In this document: positions 1 to 9,984 of the stretch, piece by piece | Numbering within the stretch: the first letter of the stretch is position 1 | Layout of the letters: the number at the start of each line of letters is the position of its first letter | NCBI RefSeq assembly: GCF_006717145.1 | Contig: NZ_VFQF01000002.1 | Location: 496,001 to 560,000 of the forward strand | DNA from: Humibacillus xanthopallidus | GTDB lineage: Bacteria; Actinomycetota; Actinomycetes; Actinomycetales; Dermatophilaceae | Length of the DNA: 64,000 bases | Reading direction: 5' to 3' | Translations under genes and position numbers: made by a program | The notes under the pieces: model-generated | What the model was told of the DNA's origin: nothing | Seen by the model: only the letters and a program-made list of their open reading frames with translations | The model's database searches: none

Positions 1-1
1 C

Positions 2-1198
2 CGCGCGCTCGCCCGCGAGATGGCCGAGCGCAGTGTCGTGCTGCTCGACGCCGGCACGGCTCTGCCGCTCGTGGGGGAGGGGCGCACCGCGCCCGCGACC
101 ATCGCGGTCGTCGGCCCCGCGGCGAGCGACCCGCGCACCTTCATGGGGTGCTACGCCTTCCCCAACCACGTCCTCCCGCGCTACCCCTCGCGCGGTCTCG
201 GCATCGAGGTGCCCAGCCTCGCCGACGCGCTGGCCGCCGAGCTGCCCGACGCGCGGCTCGTGCACGCCCGCGGCTGCGCGACGCGAGGCGACGACCGTTC
301 CGGCTTCGCCGAGGCTGTCGAGGCGGCCCGGCAGGCTGACGTCTGCGTCGTCGCCGTCGGCGACCTCGCCGGGCTCTTCGGCCACGGCACGTCGGGTGAG
401 GGCTGCGACGCCGCCGACCTCACGCTGCCAGGCGTGCAGGGTGAGCTCGTCGCCGAGCTGCTGGCGACCGGCACCCCGGTCGTCGTCGTCGTGGTCTCGG
501 GGCGGCCGTATGCGCTCGGCGAGATCGCGGGTCGCGCCGCCGGTCTCGTGCAGGCCTTCATGCCCGGCGAGGAGGGCGGGTCGGCGATCGCAGGCGTGCT
601 CTCGGGGCGGGTCCAGCCGTCCGGGCACCTGCCAGTGCAGATCCCGCGGCACCCCGGGGCCCAGCCGAGCACCTACCTCCAGCCACGACTCGGCGTGGGC
701 AACGACGGCATCACGACGCTCGACGTCTCGCCGCTCTTCCCCTTCGGATTCGGTTCGTCCTACACGCAGTTCGCGATCGACGGCCTGGAGCTGAGTGCGG
801 CCGAGATCGCGACGGACGGGGAGGTCACGGTCTCCGCCGTCGTCACGAACACCGGTGACCGCGCCGGTGACGAGGTCGTGCAGCTCTACCTGCGCGACGT
901 CGTGGCGCAGGTGACGCGGCCCGTCCTCCAGCTGGTCGGTTTCGCCCGCGTCTCGCTCGAGCCCCTAGAGTCTCGCCGTGTGAGCTTCACCGTGCACGCC
1001 GACCGGACGGCATACACCGGCCGCGACCTGCGGCGCATCGTCGAGCCCGGCGACGTCCACGTCATGGTCGGCAGCTCGGCCGGGGACCTGCCGTGCCGAG
1101 GCGTCCTGCGCCTCACCGGCGAGACCCGTGTCGTCGGGGTCGACCGGGTCCTCGACACGCCCGTGCACGTCGGCCCCGCAGAGCGCGTCGCCGGGTAG
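2..1198 (+). CDS. Glycoside hydrolase family 3 enzyme, C-terminal part (5' end cut by window)
   Basis: The reading frame is open from the first bases and begins mid-protein with RALAREMAERSVVLL. This matches the start of the GH3 C-terminal alpha/beta sandwich, where the usual text is A-E-x-SVVLL-N-x-G-x-LPL. The segment EGCDAADLTLPG followed by GTPVVVVVVSGRPYALG is the usual substrate-contact and beta-strand region of that domain. The last ~130 residues (VTNTGDRAGDEVVQLYLRD) form the fibronectin-III-like domain that ends many beta-glucosidases. The catalytic N-terminal barrel lies outside the window. A LacI regulator starts 7 bases after the stop, so this gene is probably part of a sugar-controlled unit for plant or oligosaccharide glycoside breakdown. 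The exact substrate cannot be told. A second, complete GH3 gene lies at 24.3 kb. Confidence 0.9.
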   Translation, partial: RALAREMAERSVVLLDAGTALPLVGEGRTAPATIAVVGPAASDPRTFMGCYAFPNHVLPRYPSRGLGIEVPSLADALAAELPDARLVHARGCATRGDDRSGFAEAVEAARQADVCVVAVGDLAGLFGHGTSGEGCDAADLTLPGVQGELVAELLATGTPVVVVVVSGRPYALGEIAGRAAGLVQAFMPGEEGGSAIAGVLSGRVQPSGHLPVQIPRHPGAQPSTYLQPRLGVGNDGITTLDVSPLFPFGFGSSYTQFAIDGLELSAAEIATDGEVTVSAVVTNTGDRAGDEVVQLYLRDVVAQVTRPVLQLVGFARVSLEPLESRRVSFTVHADRTAYTGRDLRRIVEPGDVHVMVGSSAGDLPCRGVLRLTGETRVVGVDRVLDTPVHVGPAERVAG

Positions 1199-1205
1199 GT
1201 CTGAC

Positions 1206-2264
1206 ATGGCTGGTCCGAGCGCGCGCACACGCCCCCGCACCACCCTTGCCGAGGTGGCGTCCTCGGCCGGGGTGTCGGTGGCGACGGTGTCGAAGGTGGT
1301 CAACGGACGCACCGACGTGGCACCCGAGACCCGTGAGCGCGTGCAGGACCTGCTCGACCGCATCGGCTACCGCCCCCGCGGCGCGGCCGCCCGGCGCCTC
1401 GCAGTGCGGCCCGCCATCGAGCTCGCGTTCGAGGGTGACCTGCACGCCTACTCCGCCGAGATCATCCAGGGCGTCGTCGACGCCGCAGCGCCGACGGGCA
1501 CCCATGTCATCGTGACGCGCCGGCCGACGGGGGCGCCGCCGGTCGAGGGTCCGCCGGAGGACTGGGCTCGCGACCTCGCCGACTCGGGGGTGCGCGCCCT
1601 CATCGCCGTCACGAGCATCATGTCCGACGAGCAGCTCGCCGCTCTCTCGCGGGCGGGCGTGCACCTCGTCGTCATCGACCCCCTCGAGCTGCCGAACGTC
1701 GACGTCACGAGCATCGGGTCGACGAACTTCGTCGGCGGGCTCTCCGCCGCCCAGCACCTGCTCGACCTCGGGCACCGGCGGATCGCCTTCCTCGGTGGCC
1801 ACCTCGGAGCGGCGTGCAACCAGGCGCGGATGAGTGGCTTCCGGGCCGCGCTCGAGCGGGCGGGAATCGCCGTGCCCGTCGAGTACATCCGCTCCGCCCA
1901 CTTCATGTATGCCGATGGCGTCGCCGGTGGTGCCGCCCTCCTCGACCTCCCGGTGCCCCCGACGGCGATCTTCGCCGCGTCCGACGAGATCGCCGTGGGG
2001 GTCATGGAGGCGGCGCGTGCACGGGGCCTGCGCGTCCCGGAGGACCTCAGTGTCGTCGGCTTCGACGACACCCAGCTCGCCCGCATGTCGTCGCCGCCGC
2101 TCACGACGGTTCGTCAGCCGCTCACCGAGATGGGCCGGGTGGCCGTGCGCACGGCGCTGCGGCTCATCGACGGCGAGTCGATCGACTCCCACCACGTCGA
2201 GCTCGCGACCGAGCTCGTCCTGCGCGAGTCGACGGACCGGCCCACTGAGCACCCGTCCGGCTGA
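1206..2264 (+). CDS. LacI-family transcriptional regulator
   Basis: This is a 352-residue protein with the classic LacI layout. The N-terminal helix-turn-helix reads TLAEVASSAGVSVATVSKVVNGR, the hinge is ETRERVQDLLDRIGYRPRG, and a periplasmic-binding-protein-like sensor domain follows. Typical core text is present (ALIAVTS, VVIDP, GHRRIAFLGG, AIFAASDEIAVGVMEAARARGL, PEDLSVVGFDDTQLARMSSPPLTTVRQP). I chose the ATG at 1206 because it places the helix-turn-helix near residue 12, as in the family; the frame extends further upstream without homology. It lies 7 bases after a GH3 gene, so it most likely senses a sugar released by that enzyme and represses the unit. The operator was not identified. 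Confidence 0.93.
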   Translation: MAGPSARTRPRTTLAEVASSAGVSVATVSKVVNGRTDVAPETRERVQDLLDRIGYRPRGAAARRLAVRPAIELAFEGDLHAYSAEIIQGVVDAAAPTGTHVIVTRRPTGAPPVEGPPEDWARDLADSGVRALIAVTSIMSDEQLAALSRAGVHLVVIDPLELPNVDVTSIGSTNFVGGLSAAQHLLDLGHRRIAFLGGHLGAACNQARMSGFRAALERAGIAVPVEYIRSAHFMYADGVAGGAALLDLPVPPTAIFAASDEIAVGVMEAARARGLRVPEDLSVVGFDDTQLARMSSPPLTTVRQPLTEMGRVAVRTALRLIDGESIDSHHVELATELVLRESTDRPTEHPSG

Positions 2265-2308
2265 CGCCCTCCGCGCGACGTCGCTGCCCCTGCCGCCGGG
2301 CCCGGGCG

Positions 2309-2962
2309 TCAGCCGCCGGAGCGGATGATCCGGCGCTCGATCGCGGCTGCCACGGCTCCGGCCCGTGTGTCGACGCCGAGCTTGGTGTAGACGTGCGACA
2401 GGTGCGACTTCACCGTCGCCTCCGACACGAGCAGCTCGCGCGCCATCTCACGGTTGCCCAGCCCCCGGGCCAGCAGCTCGAGCACCTCCACCTCGCGCTC
2501 CGTCACGACCGGGCCGGGAGAGGATGCGCGTCGCACGAGCCGGGCTGCCACCGAGGCGGAGAGGACCGTCTCGCCGCGGGCCGTCGCCCGGATGCCGGCG
2601 AAGAGCTGGTCCGGCGGGGCGTCCTTGAGCAGGTAGCCGACCGCGCCCGCCTCGAGGGCGCGCAGGATGTCGGCCTCGGTGTCGTAGGTCGTGAGGACGA
2701 GGACGTGCGGAGGGTCCGGCAGGGCCACGAGCCGGGCGGTCGTCTCCGCGCCCCCGGGCCCGTCACCGAGGCTGAGGTCCATGAGCACGACGTCGGGGCG
2801 CTCCGCCCGCACGACCTGCTCGGCGGCAGCGAGGTCGCCCGCCTCGCCGACGACGGCGAGGTCGGCCTGGCTGCCGAGCAGGGCCCGCAGCCCCGCGCGC
2901 ACGACGGGGTGGTCGTCGACGAGGACGACCCGCACGACCTTCTCGCCCGGTGCGCCGGTCAT
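2309..2962 (-). CDS. NarL/LuxR-type response regulator
   Basis: This 217-residue protein has a receiver domain followed by a C-terminal LuxR helix-turn-helix. The receiver has the acidic pair in VVLVDDHPVV (Asp16, Asp17), the likely phosphoacceptor Asp62 in VVLMDLSLGDGPGG, and a Lys in VGYLLKDAPP. The DNA-binding domain reads TEREVEVLELLARGLGNREMARELLVSEATVKSHLSHVYTKLGV. The start is the ATG at 2962, which overlaps the stop of the upstream kinase gene by four bases (ATGA). This implies translational coupling and a cognate pair. Targets are unknown. It ends 44 bases from the convergent LacI gene. Confidence 0.95.
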   Translation of the reverse strand: MTGAPGEKVVRVVLVDDHPVVRAGLRALLGSQADLAVVGEAGDLAAAEQVVRAERPDVVLMDLSLGDGPGGAETTARLVALPDPPHVLVLTTYDTEADILRALEAGAVGYLLKDAPPDQLFAGIRATARGETVLSASVAARLVRRASSPGPVVTEREVEVLELLARGLGNREMARELLVSEATVKSHLSHVYTKLGVDTRAGAVAAAIERRIIRSGG

Positions 2963-4161
2963 GTCGCCGGACGTCCGTCGCCGGCCGCCTCGAGGGGGAA
3001 GCGCACGGACACCGTCGTGCCCTCCCCGGCACTGCTCTCGACGTCGGCCCACCCGCCGAGGTCAACCGCCCGCTGCCGTATGCCGTCAAGCCCCCGACCG
3101 CGGTCGCCGTCGCCACCCGCTCGCGCGGGGTCGAAACCGCGCCCGTCGTCGCGCACGTCGAGGAGCACCTCGTCCGGGTGGTAGGTGAGGCTGACGACGG
3201 CCCGGCGCGCACCGGAGTGCTCGACGACGTTGGCGAGGGCGCCGCGAGTCGACCGCACGAGGGCGCCGGCCACCGTCGACGGAACGGCGACCGGGTCGCC
3301 GTGGACCCGCACCTGCACCTCCACGTCGTGGGCGGACCGCTCGGCGATGCGGCGCAGCGCGTCGGGAAGAGCGTCGGGGGAGGCCTCGCCAGCGGCGTCG
3401 TCGAGCCCCGCGGGTGCGAGGTCCCGCACGACGCGACGCACATCGTCGAGCCCCTCGCGCGCAGTCACGCCCGCTGCGGCAACGTGCTCCCTGGCGATGG
3501 CCGGCCTGCTCTCCCAGTCCTGCTCCGCAGCATTGAGCAGCAGGTTGATGCTCGACAGTCCCTGCCCGACCGAGTCGTGGATCTCGCGTGACAGGCGGGT
3601 GCGCTCGGCCAGGGCACCCGAGCGTCGTTGTGCCGCAGCGAGATCCGCCTGGGCATCCGTCAGCTCCTCGAGCAGCGTCTGGCGCGTGCGGGCCTCGCGT
3701 TCGAGCGCCCGGTAGGAGAGGACGGTCACGAGGGCGATGCCCACCGGGCCGACGAAGACCGTCGGGTCGAGGTCGTCGGTGATGCGACTCCACCCCACGC
3801 TGACGACCGCGGTCATGAGGACGACGACGGACACGGCATACGGGAAGGGGAGCACCTGGAGGACGGCGAAGGCGACGGGTACCGCCGTCCAGGCGAAGGA
3901 GGGGGCGACGAGGGTCAGCGCGACCCAGAGCACGACGACGACGGCGACCCACACGACGGGCCACGGTGGCCGGTCGGCGACGAGCCGTCTCGTGAGGTAG
4001 GCGGTGCCGAGCACCACGGCGCCGGCGAGGACGAAAACCCCTCCGGCGTCGAGGTCGTGGCGTAGGAGGTAGCGCACCGAGCAGGTGAGCAGGAGCACGA
4101 CCAGGACGGCGTCGAGCCACCGGTCGAGTCGCGCCACCGGCGCGAGGATGCCCTCCTCCAT
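2959..4161 (-). CDS. HisKA_3 sensor histidine kinase
   Basis: A 400-residue membrane sensor kinase of the NarX/DesK type. About five hydrophobic segments fill residues 15-150, followed by a coiled linker and the dimerisation/phosphoacceptor motif LSREIHDSVGQGLSSINLLL, with His195 the likely phosphorylated residue. The HATPase domain is at the C-terminus (DVRDDGRGFDP, GRGLDGIRQRAVDLGG). The loops are short, so the stimulus is probably sensed in or near the membrane. A -10-like TAGGCT lies at 4168-4173, exactly six bases upstream of the ATG, with no Shine-Dalgarno, suggesting a leaderless transcript. It is divergent from the secreted propeller protein at 4299. The rare ATA codon of DGIRQ lies inside a copy of the dispersed 10-mer (3078-3087). 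Confidence 0.94.
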   Translation of the reverse strand: MEEGILAPVARLDRWLDAVLVVLLLTCSVRYLLRHDLDAGGVFVLAGAVVLGTAYLTRRLVADRPPWPVVWVAVVVVLWVALTLVAPSFAWTAVPVAFAVLQVLPFPYAVSVVVLMTAVVSVGWSRITDDLDPTVFVGPVGIALVTVLSYRALEREARTRQTLLEELTDAQADLAAAQRRSGALAERTRLSREIHDSVGQGLSSINLLLNAAEQDWESRPAIAREHVAAAGVTAREGLDDVRRVVRDLAPAGLDDAAGEASPDALPDALRRIAERSAHDVEVQVRVHGDPVAVPSTVAGALVRSTRGALANVVEHSGARRAVVSLTYHPDEVLLDVRDDGRGFDPARAGGDGDRGRGLDGIRQRAVDLGGWADVESSAGEGTTVSVRFPLEAAGDGRPAT

Positions 4162-4298
4162 GACCGCAGCCTAGGCAGGCTACAGGGCGGTCCACATCAT
4201 CCGATCGGCTATCTCGGAGTGGACGGTTGCCCGACGCGGTGAGCGGGGCGCGGCACGGATCGTGGTGGTGGCACCCACCACCGACGAAGGAGACCCTG

Positions 4299-5296
<998 letters not shown>

Positions 5297-5300
<4 letters not shown>

Positions 5301-6685
5301 GCGACATGCCACGCCGCCGACGTATGCCGCCCGCCGTGGTGGCGCTCGCGGCCTCGGTGACGCTCACCGCCCTCACCGCCCTCACTGCGTGCTCGAGTGG
5401 CCCCGCGACCTCAGCAGCCCCAGGAACAGGCGGTGCCGGTGTGACGACGCGGCCACTCGAGGGGGGAACAGCCACCTCGAGTGGCCCCGTGACCTCGGCA
5501 GCACCAGGAAAAGGTGGTGCCGGTGTGACGACGCGGCCACTCGAGGGAAAGCCGGCGGCGGGACCGCGGTCGGCGGCCGAGCAGGCGCGGCTCGACCAGC
5601 AGCTGCGTGAGGCCGCGTGGGCCGATGACGTCACACGCGCCGCCGCGCTCGTGCGGCAGGGCGCCGACGTCAACGCCAAGGACGAGACGGTGCAGTCCGC
5701 ATACCTCGTCGCGACGAGCGAGGGCCACCTCGAGCTGCTGCGGCTGACCCTCGAGCAGGGGGCTGCGGTCGACGACAAGGACAGCTGGAACGGCACCGGC
5801 CTCATCCGCGCAGCCGAGCGTGGTCATTCCCTCGTCGTGGGGCAGCTGCTCCGGGCGGGCATCGACCGCAACCACGTCAACAGGATCGGCTACCAGGCGA
5901 TCCACGAGGCCGTGTGGCTCGGACGCGACACCGCGGCCTACGTCGACACCCTCCGGGTGCTCGTGGCGGGCGGCGTGGAGCTGACCCGACGCTCACGCCA
6001 CGAGGGCCTCACCCCACTGCAGATGGCCCGCACCCGTGGCCACACCCGACTCGAAGGAGTGCTCGTGAAGGCAACGACGACCAAGCCCCCGGCCGACCCG
6101 GACGCTGCGCTGCTCGCCGCGGCGACCCGAGGTGATGCCGATGCCGTGGCAGGTGCGCTGCGGGCCGGCGCCGACCTCGAGGCTCGCGACGACCGCAGAC
6201 GCACAGCGCTGCTCCTTGCCGTCACCGGCGACCACGTCGATGCCGCAAGGGTGCTCGTCGCCATGGGCGCCGACCCTGACGCGCTCGACGACCGGCACGA
6301 CACCCCGTGGCTCGTCACGGGAGTCACCGGCAGCGTGGCGATGCTCGAGGCGCTCCTGCCCGCCAAGCCGGACCTGACGATCCGCAACCGCTACGGCGGC
6401 ATCTCGGTCATCCCGGCGAGCGAGCGTGGGCACGTCGACTACGTGCGGCGGGTCGTCGGCACCGGCATCGACGTCAACCACGTCAACGACCTCGGGTGGA
6501 CCGCCCTGCTCGAGGCCGTCATCCTCGGCGACGGCGGGCCGGCCCACCAGGAGATCGTGCGCATCCTCCTCGCTGCGGGTGCCGACCGGGCGATCGCCGA
6601 CAAGGACGGGGTGACCGCCCTCCAGCACGCCCGCGCCAAGGGCTACACGTCAATGGTCCGGCTCCTCGACGCACCGGCTTCGTGA
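5297..6685 (+). CDS. Ankyrin-repeat lipoprotein
   Basis: A 462-residue protein with a basic N-terminus, a hydrophobic segment and the lipobox LTAC (lipid Cys32), so it should be anchored on the outer face of the membrane. Residues 33-90 are a low-complexity linker containing a near-perfect 28-residue tandem duplication. The remainder is ankyrin repeats (GADVNAKDE, GADLEARDDRRRTALLLAVTGDHVDAARVLVAMGADPDALD, GADRAIADKDGVTALQHARAKGY). These fall into two homologous blocks of about five repeats each, separated by KATTTKPPADPDA. It starts by overlap with the preceding gene and probably works with that secreted protein as a binding partner. Extracellular ankyrin lipoproteins have no single known role. 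Confidence 0.88.
5393..5560 (+). repeat. 84-bp tandem duplication with 11-bp inverted arms inside the ankyrin lipoprotein gene
   Basis: Two near-identical 84-base units (5393-5476 and 5477-5560) encode SSGPATSAAPGTGGAGVTTR... and SSGPVTSAAPGKGGAGVTTR.... Each copy is bracketed by perfect inverted arms CTCGAGTGGCC (5392-5402, 5476-5486) and GGCCACTCGAG (5451-5461, 5535-5545). Confidence 0.95.
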
Positions 6686-6730
6686 ACCCTTCCTCGTGAG
6701 CGCAGGCCCTGTGTGCGCAGGCCTTCTGGC

Positions 6731-8215
6731 TCAACGGAACTGGTCGACGAGCTCCGGGCTGACCTCGGCGAGCACGGCGTAGGCCTGCTCGATAGGAACG
6801 TCGACGACGTCGTAGTGCTGGCGGCCGGCTGCGGTCGTCGCGACAAGAGTGGCGATGGCGGCGCGGCGCTGGAAGAACGACTGCTCGACCTTCCACCCGA
6901 TGATGCCGTCGCGGTCGAGCACGACGCGCTGCCGGTCGAGCGACCCGTGCCTGGTGACGAGATGCCTTGCGGTCACAGCGTGCCCGAGCGAACGGTAGCG
7001 GTCGATGCCCAGGGCGACTGCCGCCACGAGGAGCACGGGCGCGATGCCGAGCAGGGCCGCGGTCCACCCCCAGGCGACCCGGCCGACGACGAGGAGCGCG
7101 AGGACGACGACCACGGGCACGACGGCCCGGGTGAGCCGCCGGCGCCGCGCGGCGGAGCCGTGCGCAAGGAGCTCGCCGGAGACGGCCGCCTCGTCCGGGG
7201 TGATCTGACGGGACAGGGCGGTGACCGTCGCGGCCGGAGCCGGAGGGCAGAGCCAGTCGGACCCGCCCTGCTCCTTGAGGAGCCCGGTGGTGACGACCTT
7301 GAGGCGCCGGGCACCGGCCAGGCGCAGCCCGAGCGGCTCGTCGACCTGGATGCCGCGAACCCGTGCCGGGTCGATGCTCGTCTCCCGGGTCGTCAGCAGG
7401 CCCCGTCGGGTGTGCAGGCTGCCGAGCCGGTTGCGCGTGAGCCGGAAGCCCCAGAACGTCAGCACGTAGGCGGCGACGGCCAGGCCGCAGATGAGCACGA
7501 GCACGAGGACGGCGTCGACCCACCAGGCGAGCTCCCGCACCCACTGTGCGCGCTCGACGATGAGCTCGCTCGTGTCGCCGAAGCGAGTGAAGCCCTGGGT
7601 GAGGAAGCCGAGTCCCGCTGCGGCAGTGGCGAGTCCGGTGGTCGTCAGCGGTGCGTAGCGGATCCATGACGGGTCGAGGCGCAGCAGAACCTCCTCGTCG
7701 GCGGGCGGTGCGGCGTCGATCCCGGGAGCGAGATCGGAGAGGTCGGTGGGTGACCCGGTCGGCGCGGGGAGGGCGGTGACCTCGGGGTTGGCCCGGTGCA
7801 GCAGCTCGGCGCGCAGGCGTCGCCCCTCGTCGACGAGGAGAGAGTCGAGCACGAGGCGGTCGCGCGGTCCGCCGCCGGTCGAGATCTCGACCTTCGCGAG
7901 GCCGAGCACGCGGTGGTGCACCTTCGCCGTGAGGTCGACGGTGCGCACCTTGTCGAGCCGGGCCGTCGTCGTCTGCTTGTTGAGCAACCCCCGCTGCAGC
8001 TCGATCTGGCCGTCGATGATCCGGTAGCGCGTCGTCACCCAGCGCAGGACCCCCCAGGCGACGATGACCGGCAGGGCGATGAGCTCCCAGCGCGCGTCGC
8101 TGTCGGAGCCCGACCGGGCGATGAGGACGACGAGGACGGCCGGCAGCAGCCGCACGAGCGTCTCGATGGGGTGGACGAGCAGCATCCTCGCGTTGAGGCG
8201 GCGCCACTCGCTCAC
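6731..8215 (-). CDS. Bacterial PH-domain membrane protein (YdbT-like)
   Basis: A 494-residue protein with three regions of bacterial PH-like (bPH2, formerly DUF304) text, each preceded by a hydrophobic hairpin. They are WGVLRWVTTRYRIIDGQIELQRGLLNKQ, TFWGFRLTRNRLGSLHTRRGLLTTRETSIDPARVRGIQV and LGHAVTARHLVTRHGSLDRQRVVLDRDGIIGWKVEQSFFQRR. This matches B. subtilis YdbT in length and order. The GTG start at 8215 overlaps the stop of the upstream small PH gene (GTGA), the same pairing as ydbS-ydbT. The family is membrane-bound and implicated in envelope stress or antimicrobial-peptide tolerance, but the biochemical role is not established. It converges on the ankyrin gene with a 45-base gap. Confidence 0.88.
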   Translation of the reverse strand: MSEWRRLNARMLLVHPIETLVRLLPAVLVVLIARSGSDSDARWELIALPVIVAWGVLRWVTTRYRIIDGQIELQRGLLNKQTTTARLDKVRTVDLTAKVHHRVLGLAKVEISTGGGPRDRLVLDSLLVDEGRRLRAELLHRANPEVTALPAPTGSPTDLSDLAPGIDAAPPADEEVLLRLDPSWIRYAPLTTTGLATAAAGLGFLTQGFTRFGDTSELIVERAQWVRELAWWVDAVLVLVLICGLAVAAYVLTFWGFRLTRNRLGSLHTRRGLLTTRETSIDPARVRGIQVDEPLGLRLAGARRLKVVTTGLLKEQGGSDWLCPPAPAATVTALSRQITPDEAAVSGELLAHGSAARRRRLTRAVVPVVVVLALLVVGRVAWGWTAALLGIAPVLLVAAVALGIDRYRSLGHAVTARHLVTRHGSLDRQRVVLDRDGIIGWKVEQSFFQRRAAIATLVATTAAGRQHYDVVDVPIEQAYAVLAEVSPELVDQFR

Positions 8216-8742
8216 GTGGCGTCGCCCCGTTCGCGCACCGCCGAGGTGGTCAGCGCCTCGACGAGCTCACGGGCGACCGGCAGGTCGAGGCCGTGGATGG
8301 TGAGCGGGCCGGCGGCGGACGCCGTCGTCACCGTCACCGAGGCGAGCGTGAAGAGCTGCGCGACCGGGCCGCGCTCGAGGTCGATCGTCTGCACCCGGCT
8401 GAGCGGGGCGATGCGCCGCTCCTGCCGCAGCCATCCCGACTGCGTGTAGATGGCGTGCTCGGTCGCCTCCCAGCGGTGCACCCGGTAGCGCCAGCGCGGC
8501 ATACCGATGACGTAGGCGACCGACAGCACGAGCCAGGCCGCGCCGACGACCCAGTGGGCGGTGCGGGAGGCACGGTCGTCGATGAACCACCAGACGACCT
8601 GCCCGCCGAGCAGGACGAGCACGACGGTCAGGGCCTCGACCGTCCACATCCCGATGGCGCGGGTCGACACCCGGTGGGCGGGCTCGCGCATCGGCCGCCG
8701 GGCCGGCTGCGTCGGAGGGGGCTGGTCGTCGCGCACGTCCAC
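8212..8742 (-). CDS. Small bacterial PH-domain membrane protein (YdbS-like)
   Basis: About 176 residues with two hydrophobic segments (ALTVVLVLLGGQVVWWF, WVVGAAWLVLSVAYVIG), then one bPH2 domain (WRYRVHRWEATEHAIYTQSGWLRQERRIAPLSRVQTIDLERGPVAQLFTLASVTV). The text RVQTIDLERGPVAQLFGL-type is characteristic of YdbS. I chose the GTG at 8742 because a weak hexamer CACCGT sits six bases upstream. A GTG at 8787 in the same frame would add 15 residues with no clear homology. It forms an overlapping pair with the larger PH protein downstream. Confidence 0.8.
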   Translation of the reverse strand: MDVRDDQPPPTQPARRPMREPAHRVSTRAIGMWTVEALTVVLVLLGGQVVWWFIDDRASRTAHWVVGAAWLVLSVAYVIGMPRWRYRVHRWEATEHAIYTQSGWLRQERRIAPLSRVQTIDLERGPVAQLFTLASVTVTTASAAGPLTIHGLDLPVARELVEALTTSAVRERGDAT

Positions 8743-8848
8743 GGCCCCACGGTGCCACAGCGTCGCCCGGCTTCGACAACCGACCACGGTATGCCGTCGC
8801 GGTCCTGTCGACTGTCCGCCGCCCTCGCCGCCGTCCTAGGGTGCGCGG

Positions 8849-9448
8849 ATGGCGAACATCGAGCAGCGGCTGCGCTCCTACTACAACCAGGAGATGGCGC
8901 AGCGGGCAGAGCGCCCGCTCGGTGAGGAGCGTGAGCGTCGGCTCGCGGACTTCGTGCGGTTCTGTCGCGACGCCGGACTGTCCTCGGTGGTGGAGGTGGG
9001 CTGCGGCGCAGGTCGAGATGGGACCGTGCTCGCGGCAGCAGGTCTGGCCTACCGGGGCCTCGACCTCTCGACGGCCGCGGTCGAGCTGTGTCGCGGACTC
9101 GGCCTCGATGCTGTCGAGGGTCTCGCGACCGAGCTGCCCTACGACGCCGACGAGTTCGATGCGGGCTGGTCGATGAGCACCCTCATGCACCTGCCGGGCG
9201 ACGGTCTGGAGGGTGCGCTGGCAGAGCTGCATCGCGTGATCCGTCCCGGCGGGGTGCTCGAGGTCGGGGTCTGGGGCGCCGACGAGAAGCGCGAGTGGAC
9301 CGACCCGGACGGTCGGTACTTCCTCAGCCGGACGGACGAAGACGTCCGGGCGTTGTTCTCCGTTGTCGGGCACGTCACGGCGTTCGACACCTGGTCGAGG
9401 TTCGAGGACGGCGGCCACTACCAGTGGGCGCGCGTCGTCGTGGAGTGA
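8849..9448 (+). CDS. Class I SAM-dependent methyltransferase
   Basis: A 199-residue Rossmann-fold methyltransferase. Motif I is VVEVGCGAGRDGTVLAAAG, motif II is YRGLDLSTAAVELCRGLGLDAVEG, and the post-II/III regions are FDAGWSMSTLMHLPGDGLEGALAELHRVIRPGGVLEVGVWG. It resembles the Methyltransf_11/25 group; the substrate cannot be inferred. TAGGGT at 8837-8842 lies six bases before the ATG with no ribosome site, indicating a leaderless message. It is divergent from the PH-domain pair. Confidence 0.88.
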   Translation: MANIEQRLRSYYNQEMAQRAERPLGEERERRLADFVRFCRDAGLSSVVEVGCGAGRDGTVLAAAGLAYRGLDLSTAAVELCRGLGLDAVEGLATELPYDADEFDAGWSMSTLMHLPGDGLEGALAELHRVIRPGGVLEVGVWGADEKREWTDPDGRYFLSRTDEDVRALFSVVGHVTAFDTWSRFEDGGHYQWARVVVE

Positions 9449-9587
9449 GCATCGTGCGGAGTGAGCCTCGCGGGCCTCGCGGCCAGGGCGGGGTCGCCCT
9501 CACCCGCTGAGCACACCCCGTTCTCGGCATTCGGCGGACAGGGCGCATGAGCTGCCCCTATCGTGCGAATCGGGACAAAGGAGTGCC

Positions 9588-9956
9588 ATGAACGATCACC
9601 CCGTCGTGATGTTCGAGTTCATCTCCGAGCGCCCGGACGAGCTTCGCGCCTTCTACCGAGCCGCCTTCGGCTGGGACTACGAGTCCAGCGGCGGCTTCGC
9701 CTACGTCACCTTCGGCAGTCCACCCCCGACGTCCCTCGGTGGCATCGGACAGGCCCAGGTCGGAGTCCCCGGCTGGGAGCCCGGCGCTCGCTTCTACCTC
9801 GCCACGGACGACCTGGAGGCGACGCTGGCGTCGGTCGTCGAGGCCGGGGGTGCCCGCTACGTCGAGCCGCAGCGGGCCGACGCCTACGAGTTCGCCATGT
9901 TCACCGATCCGGACGGCAACATCGTCGGACTCCTGAAGAGCTCGGCTTCGCACTGA
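9588..9956 (+). CDS. VOC-family (glyoxalase/bleomycin-resistance-like) protein
   Basis: A 122-residue single-domain protein with the paired beta-alpha-beta-beta-beta pattern of the vicinal oxygen chelate fold. The N-terminal part is VVMFEFISERPDELRAFYRAAFGWDYE and the C-terminal part is ARFYLATDDLEATLASVVEAGGARYVEP...FAMFTDPDGNIVGLL. It resembles the short CFP30B-like subgroup. The start is preceded by AAAGGAG. It lies 28 bases upstream of the VioB-like pair; a functional link is possible but not shown. Confidence 0.87.
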   Translation: MNDHPVVMFEFISERPDELRAFYRAAFGWDYESSGGFAYVTFGSPPPTSLGGIGQAQVGVPGWEPGARFYLATDDLEATLASVVEAGGARYVEPQRADAYEFAMFTDPDGNIVGLLKSSASH

Positions 9957-9984
9957 CAGCACGTCGACTCAAGGGGGTCTCACC

